64,000 bases of DNA from Nepenthes gracilis (lineage: Eukaryota; Streptophyta; Magnoliopsida; Caryophyllales; Nepenthaceae), in contig BSYO01000024.1 in assembly GCA_033239525.1 (NCBI GenBank), forward strand, positions 11,899,268 through 11,963,267, written 5' to 3'. Positions 47,661-60,125 of the stretch are shown here, in pieces. The position numbers were made by a program, and so were the translations under genes. The notes beneath the pieces were generated by a model. It ran no database searches. It had not been told where the DNA came from and worked only from the letters and a program-made list of their open reading frames with translations. Every line of letters starts with the position of its first letter. The first letter of the stretch is position 1.

Positions 47661-48848
47661 AGGAAGAGTTTGGCATACTGAGTTAGGCCTATACTGTAAT
47701 ATTATTTATTTTTAACATACTAGATTACTTTATTTTCTTACGAGAGTACTGCCATAATAATAGAGCTGTTATCATGTGATACGATGATCACTAGTTTGGA
47801 TAGAGAATTACTCCCTTTTATATAATAATGCTAGAGAAGATTGAGTATAATAACATCAAATTGGTCCATCTCTCTCCCGAAATTCATGTATAGAGCAATC
47901 TTGGTAGATTGAGCTTCCATTGAACGGTTGTATTCAATAATGAGGATGCATTCATACTGAACCTGATAGGGTCCAAAAATTACGGTATAATTACAAATAA
48001 TTATTTTTTGTTGTTTTTTTAGGATAGTTTTTTGGCAAGTTTCCTCCTTGGATGGGGTATCACAATTGGTGCCGGGTTAGCTTCTTATCCAATCGACACC
48101 ATTTGTAGAAGGATGATGATGACATCGGGACAAGCTGTTAAATACAAAAGCTCTATGGATGCATTTGCTCAGATCATCAAGAATGAGGGTGCCGAATCGC
48201 ACTTTAAGGATGCTGGTGCTAACATCCTGCGTGCTATTTCCGGTGCTGGTGTGGTTGATGGGTATGATAAGTTCCAGGTTATTGTGTTTGGCAAGAAATA
48301 TGGATTCGATGATGGAGGCTAATGCAACGATGACGATGATAAAGAAGGGGCCATAAATCTTGTAGGCTCTCCCTCAAACTTCTTTAGTTCTTGAATAATA
48401 TTTTTTCAAACTTTTGGTCCTGGCTTTGCATATTTTTATAGGATGTGGTATTTATGAATCGGTGTGTTTAAGATCAATCTGAATTCCGGATTATTATTTA
48501 TACAATAATTTGAGGTTGCATTCTTCATAGTTTGCAGTGGCCTTTTTTAGGCACGAAAATAACACTACAAAACATTTATTCTTTGAGAACAAAAGGTTTG
48601 AAATATGACTTTGTAATTTTTTTTTTTTTGATGAGTGTTTATGGAATGTAGAGGTGAATTCCATTAGGCAATTTTGGGGTAAGTTTTCTAATGCCTGCCT
48701 GCCCCTTGGATCTCTGTATTTGTCATTGTGACCTGCTTTGCTGCATCTTTCATCTGATTGTGAGATGAAAGACTGGCAGTTTCAATGCTTATCTCTACTT
48801 TTAGACTTCTAAGAAAGATGACAGGTTGATTAGAAAATGTCTAATTTA
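45645..48848. repeat. Tandem duplication, unit A (copia fragment + AAC terminal exon)
   Basis: The unit begins at aaattcaacattttga, continues through copia integrase and gag debris (inverted), joins AAC intron at about 47660-47684, then AAC last exon and its 3' flank ending gattagaaaatgtct. Unit B at 48849-51945 repeats the same order. Integrase frames are offset by 3195 bp, AAC exons by 3086 bp, so unit B lost about 110 bp in its copia part. Confidence 0.85.
48023..48322 (+). pseudogene. Orphan terminal exon of AAC, copy A
   Basis: An acceptor (tttttttag) followed by 100 codons of open frame gives [20 protein letters not shown], then [20 protein letters not shown] and so on to KKYGFDDGG stop: the last third of an ADP/ATP carrier. 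The signature RRRMMM reads CRRMMM. No other AAC exon is adjacent; upstream lies inverted copia sequence, so the exon has no gene to be spliced to except the broken locus about 28 kb upstream. The frame is nevertheless uninterrupted. Confidence 0.85.
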
Positions 48849-50800
48849 GAAAATTCAACATTTTGAAAAAAAAAAACACTGTATATACATCAAATTCTAA
48901 TAACATATATCCTTTGATTTCAAAAGAATACCTAAAAAGAATGCAATTCCTTCCTGTGCAGTCAAATTTGGTATAGCCTTTAGAGAGGGTGGCAGTAAAG
49001 CAAAGAAATCCAAACATCTTTAGGTGATTATATATTGGTTTGACACCAAACAAAACTTCATAAGATGTATTATTACACAATATTAGAGTAGGAATTTTAT
49101 TTATCAAGTAGATTGTTGTCAAATGCATATACTTCAATATTTGAGGAGAACATTAGATCAAATCTTGAGTACAAGGGGAATATTCAACAAATGCCCAAAT
49201 TTATTTTCCATCATACTATTTTTCTCTGAGGTTTTGACATAATTTTTTGATATATTATCCCTTTGATGGCATAAAAAGTCTCATATGAGATTCCGTCATA
49301 GTATAACTACCATAACCTTGATTTTGACATTAAACTGTGTCACAATTAGATTATAAAAAATTTATTATTAGTCCTAACTTTTAATTTTGTCTTGAATAAG
49401 TACATCAAAACACTTCTTAAAAATTCATCTACTATGGTTAAAAAAATATCATGAACCATCATAACTCTTTTCGGAACATAAACCCAAATGTCATAATAAA
49501 TTAATTGAAAATACAAAATATTCTATGTTCCCTTATGGATAAAGGAAGACAATTTTTTGTTTGTCCAAGTGACAAATTAAACATTTGTTCTCTTTACCAT
49601 TAGTGATACTTATTTTAATTACATCATCATCTATCAATTTAAGTATTGAATTTGATAGGTGTCCCAAACAAGCATGCCACAAATAGGAGCATGAAGCAAC
49701 TGTTGTAGTAGTAGTGCTTAAAATAAGTGTCTGCAAAAAATTTCAGCAATATTTTTGACAGGTTTGATAGTAATGCAGCAGTTTCTATCGGATAATAAAG
49801 ATCATGTTTAACCTCAACTTTTTCAATCATAGTCCGAAATCTAAGATCCTAAATAAAGCATGAATTAGAAAAATGAATAATATAACAATTAAGAGATTCA
49901 ATCATCTTCTTAAGAGATAACAGATAATAATTAAATGATAGTACATCAATGACACCCTTGGGCAGAAAGAAACTTGATATTTTCACACTACCAATATGCA
50001 TAACAATAGCCTCATTTTCATTCAGCAATTTGAATAGTTGGGACACTCAAGATGAAATCTTTGTGTAGAGGGAAGGGCAGTAGTCCATGTGATATGTTGC
50101 CTCTTGTCTAAAATCCAAAGGAATCATGCTAGATTTGTTTTGAAAGTATGTGCTGCAAAGAAATTAATGAATCACAATCTCAAAAAGGCAATTGAGAATT
50201 TGTCGCTGGCTCAATCACAACTTGAGTAATATTAATTGTGTAAATAGGATGTTATGCTTAGCTTTGGTGAAGGAGGGTGAGCAGTTGTTTGAACTCAACT
50301 TTGGACAGTGCCACTTTATCTTCAGGTTTTTCCTACAATTAATTAGCTAATGCCAATGTTAAACTCCTAAATTTTTCATGTTGTTTGCCTCCATTTGGGT
50401 ATCTATTGAGCTTGCAACATGCCATGACATTTTGCAACAAGAGCCAGCGACATGAATGGGGCAATTCTCAAACATGTCCTAGAATCCTGCAATAAGAAGA
50501 GTAGTGGCAATTTTAGAAGTTGTTGATAAAATATTGCAAGAGATTTATAATTGAATTGTATCTTCTTGTTGATCATGGCCACTGGCACATGAATGGGGCT
50601 CACCATCAGATGTTGCCTCTCCTGCTGTTGAATAAGAGAAAAAAACTTAGTTCATGGGTGGTAAGAGATCAATTAACATAATTTAATCTCTTTCATTATC
50701 AAAGGAATCATTCTATTTTTGGTTTTAATGTGTTCGATTAAACTGTTTGTTTCACGATTCTATTTTTTTTATTTTTTTTCTTGCAGGGTGGAGGAAGAGT
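48849..50800 (-). pseudogene. Duplicated copia integrase/gag fragment
   Basis: Same order as in unit A: integrase piece (VYLINKIPTLIL...VLFGVKPIY, 49137-48900), GAG-pre-integrase (KENKCLICHLDKQK, about 49580) and gag spacer near 50300. A roughly 100-bp deletion around 50440-50470 removes zinc-finger sequence still present in unit A. Confidence 0.8.
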
Positions 50801-51108
50801 TTGCATACTGAGTTAGGCTTATACTGTAATATTATTTATTTTTAACATATTAGATTACTTTATTTTCTTACAGAGTGTACTACTGTAATAATAGAGCTAC
50901 CTTTTACATAATAATGCTGGAGAATATTGAGTATAATAACGTCAAATTGGTCCAACTCTTTCCCAAAACTCATGTATAGAGCAATCTTGGTAGATTGAGC
51001 TTCCATTGGACGGTTATATTCAGTAAGGAGGATGCATTCATACTAAACCTAGTAGGGTGCAAAAATTCCGGTATAATCACAAATGGTTGTTTTTTGTTGC
51101 TTTTTCAG

Positions 51109-51408
51109 GATTGTTTTTTGGCAAGTTTCCTCCTTGGATGGGGTATCACAATTGGTGCCGGGTTAGCCTCTTATCCAACCGACACCGAGCGTAGAAGGAT
51201 GATGATGACATCGGGACAAGCTGTTAAAAACAAAAGCTGTATGGATGCATTTGCTCAGATCATCAAGAACAAGGGTGCCGAATCACACTTTAAGGATGCT
51301 GGTGCTAACATCCTGCGTGCTGTTGCCGGTGCTGGTGTGCTTGCTGGGTATGATAAGTTCCAGGTTATTGTGTTTGGCAAGAAACACAAATCCGGTGATG
51401 GAGGCTAA
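51109..51408 (+). pseudogene. Orphan terminal exon of AAC, copy B
   Basis: Acceptor tttttcag and 100 open codons: [36 protein letters not shown]..., ending KKHKSGDGG stop. It keeps the RRRMMM signature of ADP/ATP carriers and [13 protein letters not shown], so it is closer to a working carrier than copy A. The changes PIDT to PTDT and V to E before RRR affect normally conserved positions. It is 300 bp long, exactly as copy A. No upstream AAC exons. Confidence 0.85.
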
Positions 51409-52772
51409 TGCAATGATGACGACGATTAAGAAGGGGCCACAAATCTCAGAGGCTCTCCCTCAAACTTCTTTAGTTCTTGAATAATAATTTTTCAAATTTT
51501 TGGTCCTGGTTTTGCATATTTTTATGGGGTGTGGTATTTATGAATTGGTGTGTTTAAGATCAATCTAAATTTCAAATTATTATTTATACAACAATTTGAG
51601 GTCACTTTGTTTTTACTTTACAGTGGCCTTTTTTAGGCACCAAAATAACACTACAATACATTTATTCATTTGAGAACAAAAAGTTTGAAATATGAATTTG
51701 TATTATTATTATTATTTTGATATGAGTGTTTATGGAATGCAGAGGTGAATTCTATTAGGCATTTTTGGGGTAAGTTTTCTAATGCCTGCCTGTCCCTTGG
51801 ATCTCTGTATTTGTCATTGTGCCCCGCTTTGCTGCATCTTTCATATGATTGTGAGATGAAAGACAGCAATTTCTATACTTAACTCTACATTTAGACTTCT
51901 AAGAAAGATCAGGATGATTAGAAAATGTCTTATTTAGTAAAAAATTACTTTTTTATTTTTTATTTTTTAAATTATTTCTCTTTCAATTTTTATTTCAAAA
52001 GTTTTTTTTTAAGTATAATATTTATTTTTGGTATAAGTATAAATATTTTAATAAGTTAATATTTATTAATAAATATTTTTTAAATTTTTAATTATTTAAT
52101 ATTTAGTAAAAGATATTAATTGGCAAATTATTTAATAAATTTGATAAATCTATTCATTTATAATAAGCTAATTGAACTCATTTGTGATAATTTACTTTAA
52201 AATTATTAAAAGTTATAAAAAAATTTTGTACCATATAATAACAAATCATACGTCAAATATAATTCTTAAGTTTGTTATATTAATAAAATAACAGCATTTA
52301 TGTATTTTATATATACAATATGCATATTGGATTTTTAATATTAATTATTGTCCTGTTAAGTAGGGGCTTAACTACTTTGAGGTAAATTTAATAAACTGTT
52401 AAACCAAACTCGAAATTGATTTTATCATCATAAAATTAGTTGCTCGAATATAAGTCAGTTAATATATAATTTTTTATTATGTCACCTATTTATTTAATTG
52501 TTAATAAGTCAAAATATAAATTAATAATATTATTTTTAATAACAATAATTTTTTATTATAATATATTTATTTTTAGTTTTAATTAAATTAATAATATATA
52601 ATATTTTGTTAAAGTATAGAAAATATTAAGTGGCAATTTAAATGTTCTCATTATTAAAAAATTTAAATATTTATCTGATGGATCCGGCAGTCAACGGGCT
52701 AGCCTAAAACCCAATCCGTAGAAGCAAGAAAGGTCCAAATAGAGATGGCCTAACAGAAGACCCTCTAAGCCT
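51409..52772. other. AAC 3' flank and AT-rich spacer
   Basis: 51409-51945 is 3' UTR-like sequence shared with unit A. 51950-52280 matches 36830-37170, the flank of the original AAC locus. The remainder is AT-rich without recognised features. Confidence 0.5.
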
Positions 52773-55122
52773 CTCATGACCGGTTTAATTAATTATTATT
52801 TTTAAAAATTAAAATTTTAAATAAATTTAATAAATAATATTAAGTCTCAAAATTCGAGTTTGTCAAATCAAATATACAGAATCCAATAAATCAAAACCCG
52901 CACAAGACTTTATCAAACAACTGTCCAGATAATAAAAATAACACCGGATCTACAATCGTCGCAAAGGATGTGATAATTCAACTATAATTATGATCAATAT
53001 ATAACATAATATTTTAACTATTCTCGAAATATAACTATCGGCCTATACATAATTGAATCTAAAATCCAATCACAAATCAAATACTAATCTAAATTATAAT
53101 GGAGTTAAAACTCACCAAATCGAGAGAACAGCTGACAGATCACATCCTTACTCCTGTAATGCATCTGAGCCTTCTACTCTAAAGAAATAAAATATAAGTT
53201 TAGAACTCAACAAATATCATATACAAGCAAATGAGTCAAACAATTCAAAAGGATGGTCAAAGAACAAATATCAAAATTAGAAAATAAATATAAATCCAAG
53301 TTGCTAATACAAAAATCAATTCATCAAATCCAAAACAGAATCCAATATCCAAATCCAATAAAATTTAATATCCAAATCTAATAGTAGTTTCACACTCAAA
53401 TCAAATAATAAATCCAAATAAATATCCAATTCAAAAACAATCCCCTAAGGACATATATATATATATATATTGAGATTGGTTGTTTGCCAATCCCAATAGA
53501 CAAATAACCAATTTAAAGTCTAATCCAAGTTTAAATTCGAATTCGAGTCTAAAGCCTAATTAGCTCGTGATCCAGGGCAAAAATCCGATACCGGATAATC
53601 CAATAATATGCGAAGAAGACGAAATAGCACCGTAACAATTAATCAAAAGGTCCGGATCAAAATGTATACTTAAAATCAAATATATGAGACATACCAAAAT
53701 CCACCTATGAGCAAAACTGGCAAATCTCAAATCCAAATCCAAATATCCAAATCTATGCAAAAATATAAAACATACACCAAATCTGAATTTCGATTATTTA
53801 AAGGTTAACTTAAGGAAAGAGTTACTCCTGACCCGATAACTTTAGACCAAATTAAATGTAGGTAAGGCTAGCATATTAGGCCACCAATATACTATATCTC
53901 CTATAGGTAAAATTACTCACTATATTTTATCACCCTTGACTTTGGCTGTAATTTTTTAAATTATCATATATATCGGGATATCCTAACATATTATAAAGTC
54001 TAATCAAATCATCCAAAAGAAAGGGTCACTACATATAAACCTTTCTTACCGGCGAAAAGAGATTTCGAATAATAAATATCTCTCCATCGGGTACTAGCCA
54101 GAATATCCAATATCTAAATTCAAATATAGAGACCACAATCCGACACATACATATAAAAATGCACAGCCTAATATAAGATTTCATACTCATTTTCGTATAC
54201 ACATACTAATATAAACATATATAGTGTTCAAAAATTATTCATTTTTCAAAAAATGACAAAACCTATAAATATTAACAGAAACAGAATAAAACTCTCAAAC
54301 AACAAAAAATAAGTAGGCTAATTAAAAATGCACTCACGAACTTAAAACTTTCAAATCAAAATACAAATACATCATATATAAAATTAGACAAATGATAGGA
54401 TTAAAGAATACTTAACTCGACCTTATATTTTATAAATTGAAAGAAAGGATGCTCCAAAATACTCAAATTGTGCTTTCTCTCTCCACTGCCGCGCGCCGCC
54501 GGTGCCACTGCACCTAACTCTCCCTACGCGAACCATCCTGCGGCCAGCACTGCTACCTCCGCCTCCAATGGCCATCTCCGACCTTCCTGGTTCTCTCCTC
54601 ACCGTGCGCTGCATCGCCGCTGATACCTCCTACGGCTGCCGCTAACCCCCGCGTGCGAATTCCTCCTTCGGCATGCCGCCGCTGCCGCTACTGCCTTCTA
54701 CGGCCGCCATCGATCAGTTCCTTCTCCCCCATCTGTTCTTCTTCCTTTCTCCTTCTCTCCCCCTCTTGTCCTCCTTCCTCGCCGCGCGAAACCCTACTCC
54801 CCCTTTTCTCCTCTCTCTCCTCTCTCCTTCTTTTCTCCTCTCTTCTGCCAGCTGCTCGATCCCTTTCCCCTTTTTAATTTTTTTTTGTCTTTTCCATCTT
54901 TTATATTATTATTATTTCATTTTCCTTTTTAATTTACCATTTTTTTTAATTTAATTGGCGCTCAGACGCCAACACCGACACATCTTGGATACTAACCCAA
55001 CTAATTCGAATATCCTCTAAAATATTTTATAATATAAAAATATATAATTTTTATTATATTCAAATTAACCCAAAATCACATTTAAAATTAAAATAATCTA
55101 AAGGAGAATCCAAAATATTACA
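52773..55122 (-). repeat. 3' LTR of the Tekay-like element
   Basis: On the minus strand it begins TGTAATATTTTGG at 55122. It carries a CT/GA-rich and CCG-rich leader block (54420-54860, from which pseudo-frames rich in Ser/Leu/Pro arise) and ends near gtcatgag (52773). The stretch 52860-54400 aligns with 58150-59700. Confidence 0.7.
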
Positions 55123-55505
55123 ATGCCCAAGATCCAGAAGGCACAGTGATTGACCCATAAGGTGTGACTCAAAACTATCAAGTAATAAATAGACAATTGT
55201 AGATAATCAATGGACAGTTACTAACAGTAATCACACCAAACTCAGCGGTCAAAAACCGTGAGAGCACAACCGATAAATATTGGCGATGGTTATACAAGTA
55301 ATATCCATCATAATTATCGAGATATTAAATGCAAGTAGCAATTACACACCCTTCATAACTGTAGGGCTGTAATACCCAATAATAGCTAAACCGACATCCC
55401 ACACTATAAATACACTATTTTCTCCATAAAAAAGAGGAACGGAAATCAAAACAAAAGAGAGTTGAGACAAACAACTGTCCTCAAACAATTCTCAACAAAA
55501 TGCTT
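55123..55505 (+). mobile_element. Foreign segment between truncated pol and LTR, perhaps part of another LTR
   Basis: It does not continue the pol text. On the plus strand it contains a TATA box (ctataaata, near 55402) followed by a short leader (ttttctccataaaaaagagg), a promoter-like arrangement typical of LTRs. It ends at cttgtaat, where RT text begins. Boundaries and family are not resolved. Confidence 0.35.
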
Positions 55506-56620
55506 GTAATATCCAGCCAAACTCAACAAACTCCACACCTCAGCAACATTCGACGACCTCTTCCAATTTGTCACTGCTTTCACTTTCTTTAGATCTACCT
55601 ATACACTGCCATTTGAAATGATGTGACCCAAAAATGATACCTCCTTTAACTAGAATTCACACTTCTTCAACTTAACAAAAATTATTTCTCTCTCAAACTC
55701 TACAATGTAATTCTCAGATAAGCCTCATGCTCTTCAAAGATCCTTGAATAAATCGGGATATCATTAATAAAAGCTATCACGAATTAATCTAGATACGGTT
55801 AAAAAACCCAATTTATCAGATCCATAAAGAATGTTAGCGCATTCGTTAATCCAAATAACATCACCAAAAATTTGTAATGACTGTACCGCATTCTAAAGGC
55901 CAACTTGGGAATATTATCCTCCTCAATCCTCAACTGTGGTATTTTTAACGCGGATCAATCTTTAAGAAAAATTGAGCTCCCTGCAACTGATCAAACAAAT
56001 TATCGATTCTCGAGAAAGGATACTTATTTTGACTGTAATCTTATTCAACTCCTGATAGTCCACACAAAATCTCATTGATCTGTCTTTTGTCATTATAAAT
56101 AACACGAGAGCACCCCACGGTGAAACACTTCACAAAATGCATCCTTTCTCAAACAAATCTTACAACTGCTACTTCAATTCTTTAACGTTGGATAGGGCTA
56201 TCCTATATAGAGCTCTCGAAATCGACGTAGATCTAAGTACAATGTCAATAGCAAATTCGATCTTCCACTCAATGGGCAATCCAGGCACATTCTCATGGAA
56301 AATATTCTCAAATTCACAGACGATCGAAATATCTCCTATGACCATAAAATGACTTCCACCTGTGACCATATATGCCAAATAAGCTCGGCACCCATCTCTA
56401 ATCAAATGCTTCACATGCAACACCGAGATCAACCCTGAAACTTTCTTACTAGTCATTCCCTGAAATTCGGATGATTCATACTTCAAAATACAAAATAAAA
56501 TTATCTTATTGAAATAGTCTACAATTGCATAGTAACACGCTAGCCAATTTATTTCTAAAATCACGTCAAAGTTTGGCATATCTAACAAAATCAAATTTAC
56601 CAACAATTTATAATTACAAA
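55505..56620 (-). pseudogene. Truncated Ty3 reverse transcriptase
   Basis: Minus-strand pieces are LILLDMPNFDVILEINWLAC (56595-56535) and the RT palm. Palm text covers the entry near 56030-55900, the [19 protein letters not shown] block near 55880-55840, and FVIAFINDIPIYSR near 55790-55745, where the usual (I/V)DDI catalytic pair reads IND. It ends with VWSLLSLAGYY at about 55510 and is cut there. Several stops and shifts. Not functional. Confidence 0.75.
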
Positions 56621-57990
56621 CTCAAATAGAACATCGAAGGTATTCCATAACATCCAATAGAGATTTACCTACCAGGGTTGACACCATCAACTCACGGTCT
56701 AGATATTGGGAAAGCACACACAGATTACCCAAAAATTTAGAGGACATAAAAGAGTGTGTAATCTTGGGATCAACCAAAACATGTGCTAAAAGGTTAAAGA
56801 TCTGAAGATTACCTTCCTCGACTAAGGGATCAGCTATAGCATCACAATCTGTGGTTGCAAACACCCTGCCTAGAACCACTGGTCTCTTATTTGAATGCTT
56901 CGGATATAAACAATCATTAAACAAGTGGCCCACCTGATCATAATTGAAGTAAACTCTACTTTGACTAAAGTAAACTCATCCTGCGTGGTTCTTCTTATAG
57001 AATTCACAAGCAAATCTCGTGAACTGGAACCTCAAAGGAGAAGTCATCGCTTTCACGGATTTTTTTTATCTTGACTTGACTTGACTTTATCTCAACTTTA
57101 AGGTATCAAGTGAGATATCCAACAGAAAACTTCACCCTTTGAACTCTAGCCTCGTTGCTTTGACTTTTTTTGAAAATACTCCCGGATATACACCTACTCA
57201 ATCAACAGGGTTCGATCCAACACCTCACTATAAGTTTACAATTTGAGTGGCACCAATTAATTCCGAATCAAATCTTGCTGACCTAACAGAAATTTATGAG
57301 CTCTTAGAGACTCATCAGTAACCAAATGGAGAGCAAACCAAGACAACTTTTAAAATTATGTGTTGTACTCAACTATCGACCGGTTCCCTCGTCGCAGCTT
57401 GCCAAACTTGCCTCCTTTAATCTCCTAGATACTCAATGGAAAGTACTTCTCTTTAAATGCCTCCTAAAAGACCTCCCAAGTGATCTCCTCATCGTCCTAG
57501 CCCGAGATATGGTGTTGGGAGTCCCACCATCTCATAGTTTCACCATCCAATTTATATGCGACAAACCTCACTTTCTCTTCCTCAGGGCAATCAATGACCT
57601 TGAAGACTCTCTCCACCTTCTTCAACCAATTCTCTACTTTGATTGAGTCGAACTCTCCCAAAAACTCAAAAACATGCTTGCCTTTGAATCTATCGAAAGG
57701 CAACCTGCCCTAACCCTACTTGACCATTCTTCTCAAAGCAGCCATATTTTGATCCTGCCACTGGATCATCCTATCCATTACGTCGCTCATGCAACCCATC
57801 ATAGCAACATAATTGCTCTCATGACTCGAGGCCGATCTCCTACCCCTAATATCCTCCCAACTCATGACTGATCTTTTGCTAATGGCATCTTCTTGGCTTG
57901 AGACTAACCTTCTACTCCTAATCTCATATTTTCGACTTGAACATGATCTCCGACTTCTAAAATCTCTATGGTCCACCATGATATTCACCT
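56621..57990 (-). pseudogene. Ty3 gag and protease remnant
   Basis: Gag: MIQWQDQNMAALRRMVK (near 57765-57716), then one frame over MPFDRFKGKHVFEFLG and WLKKVERVFKVIDCPEEEKV and GETMRWWDSQ (57703-57510), the standard Ty3 gag core. A zinc-finger relic reads GHLFNDCLYP (56930). Protease: VDPKITHSFMSSKFL (about 56775-56730), where the active D(S/T)G is lost (DPK). It is broken by shifts. Confidence 0.75.
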
Positions 57991-58085
57991 ATCATGCAAA
58001 AGATTCAATGAACAACCACCCCAAAAAAATCAACCTAAAATTGACCCAAAATACTTCCCATTACAACTTTATCTGATACTACTTT

Positions 58086-60125
58086 TATCACGAAGTAAGT
58101 TTAATTAATAAATAATTAAATTTTAATTAATAATTTTATAAATTTTAAACTCGAATGTGACAAACCAAATATAGATAAAACCCAAATACAACCCGCACAG
58201 AATATCATCGAACAATCGTCTAGATAGTACAAACAAAACCTACTCTAACAGTCATAAGAAAAACAACTACAAAATGTTCATCCACATAATAAAACAATCC
58301 AATAATTTTTAATATACAGTACAAAGGCCTGTATCTAGCCTAGTCAAATATCCAATGGCAGCCTTAAACAAAACCATCCATAATAATGAAGATACACTTG
58401 ATGCCAACAAAATCTAAATAGACAAAGTACTCACCCAAAAATACCATGTCATGTCGAACCACATCGTGTTCCTGTAATGAATCTAAGGCCACTATTCTTA
58501 AGGCATAAAATATAAAATATGAATCTAAAATTCAGTAAATATCATATATAAAAATAAACTTCTCCAATTAATTAAATGAAGGGTCCAAGAATAAATGTCA
58601 AATCAAATGATAAATATAAATCCAAATTACCGATATCAAAAATTCAATCATCAAATACAATATAGAATCTAATATTAAAATCAATGGCAATCTCGTACTC
58701 AAATCATATATTAAATTTAAAATAAATATCCAATCAAAAAATAATCCTATTGGGATATATATATATATATATATATAATAAAAGAAATCTAGAGGTCAAA
58801 TCAAATAACCGATGTCCAAGCAGATATCCAATCCAAATGTCCAATCATATCATGATTTAGAACAAAATCTAATAGCCCGATAATCCAATCGCGTGCGTAA
58901 AAGTTGAAACGACACTAGAAAGAGATAATCCAAAGTTTGGATCAAAATATACAATCTAAATCAAATGTACGAGACATACTAAAACTCAACTATAAAAAAA
59001 ATCGATAAATCTCAAATCCAAATCCAAATCAAAGTTTAAAAAAATATAAATCATGAATCAAATTTAAATTTTGATTATTTAAAGATTAGTTTGAGGAAGG
59101 ATTACATATATTTTCGATAATATTTTGCCAAATCAATTATAATTTAGGCCAGCATGTCAAGCCATCTATGTACTCTATATCTCATAAGTAAGGTTACTCA
59201 TTATATTTTGTCACCAATAATTTTGGGTGTAATTTTTAAATTTGTGAGATATATTAGGACATCCAAACATATTATAAATTCTAATTAAATATCCAAATGG
59301 GCAGGTCACTTCATCCAGCCCTGTCCTACCAACAAAAATAGATTTTCAATAACAAATCTTTCCGTCGAGAGTTTGCCAGAATATCTAATAATAAATTCAA
59401 AGGTAGTGACCATAACCCCAACATATGCATGTGAAAATGCATTGCCCATACAAGATTTCATGTTTATTTTTTCTATAAATATATCGATATAAAAATATAT
59501 ATTAACTAATATTTACCCATTTTTCTAAAAAATTATAAAACCCTCAATAATAACAAAATTATAACAAATTCCTCAAACAACTTGTTTAACTACCCTGCAT
59601 GCATAAAGAAAATGAACGGGTTAATTAAAAGTATACACACGGATTTTAAACCTCCAAATTAAAATAAAACATTATTAGATATGAAATCAAATAAAGGATA
59701 GAGTTAGAGAGTACTTACCTCGACCTTATACCTGATAGATCTGAAGAACGAATGCTCCAAAGAACCCGAACAACACCTTCTCTCTCTTCTCCACGTGCTC
59801 TCTCTCTCTCTCCTCTTCTAATTCTCTTCTCACATGAATGGGTGCATAGTGCCCTACACATCTATTTATAAATAGACCAATATTCGAGCGCAACTTGGGT
59901 GTGCCTCGGGCACTAACATGCTGGAATCCGCACCTTAGGTGCATCTCAGGCATGCCTTGGGTATTGACATTCTGGAATCAACACCTTGGATATTTATCAA
60001 GCACCACACCACAGAACCAAATATCCTTTAAAATTTTACAATATAATTAATCCAAAACACATCCAATTAATTCAAGAATCACAACTAATATCAAAATCAT
60101 TTAAATAGTAGTCTAGGTTATTATT
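58086..60125 (-). repeat. 5' LTR of the Tekay-like element
   Basis: It aligns with 52773-55122 over the 58150-59700 part (for example aacccgcacagaatatcatc versus aacccgcacaagactttatc). A TATA-like tatttataaatag near 59866-59878 and a GA-rich leader (59765-59820 on the minus strand) give the usual promoter. An (AT)n tract is at 58757-58778. Both ends are approximate. Confidence 0.65.

Larger units (their letters stand above)
48849..51945. repeat. Tandem duplication, unit B
   Basis: Second copy of the 45645-48848 unit. At the junction, gattagaaaatgtct of unit A's AAC flank meets aatttagaaaattcaacattttg of the copia part. At the outer right end, gattagaaaatgtct instead continues cttatttagtaaaaaatta. 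A short shared aatttaga-type word at the breakpoint suggests joining at microhomology. Confidence 0.85.
52773..60125 (-). mobile_element. Ty3/gypsy element, Tekay/Del-like, internally deleted
   Basis: On the minus strand: 5' LTR (about 60125-58086), primer-binding-like agtatcagataaag (58082-58068), gag, protease and RT text, an abrupt end of pol at about 55505, an unrelated ~380-bp segment, then the 3' LTR (55122-52773). RNase H, integrase and chromodomain are missing. The LTRs align but with many differences, so the insertion is old. Outer boundaries are approximate and no target duplication could be confirmed. Confidence 0.7.

Noticed and set aside
54653..54954. Ser/Leu/Pro-rich plus-strand frames of 74-93 codons
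   Set aside because: They arise from the CT-rich leader of the Tekay-like LTR, which is transcribed on the other strand. Composition is an artefact of low complexity.
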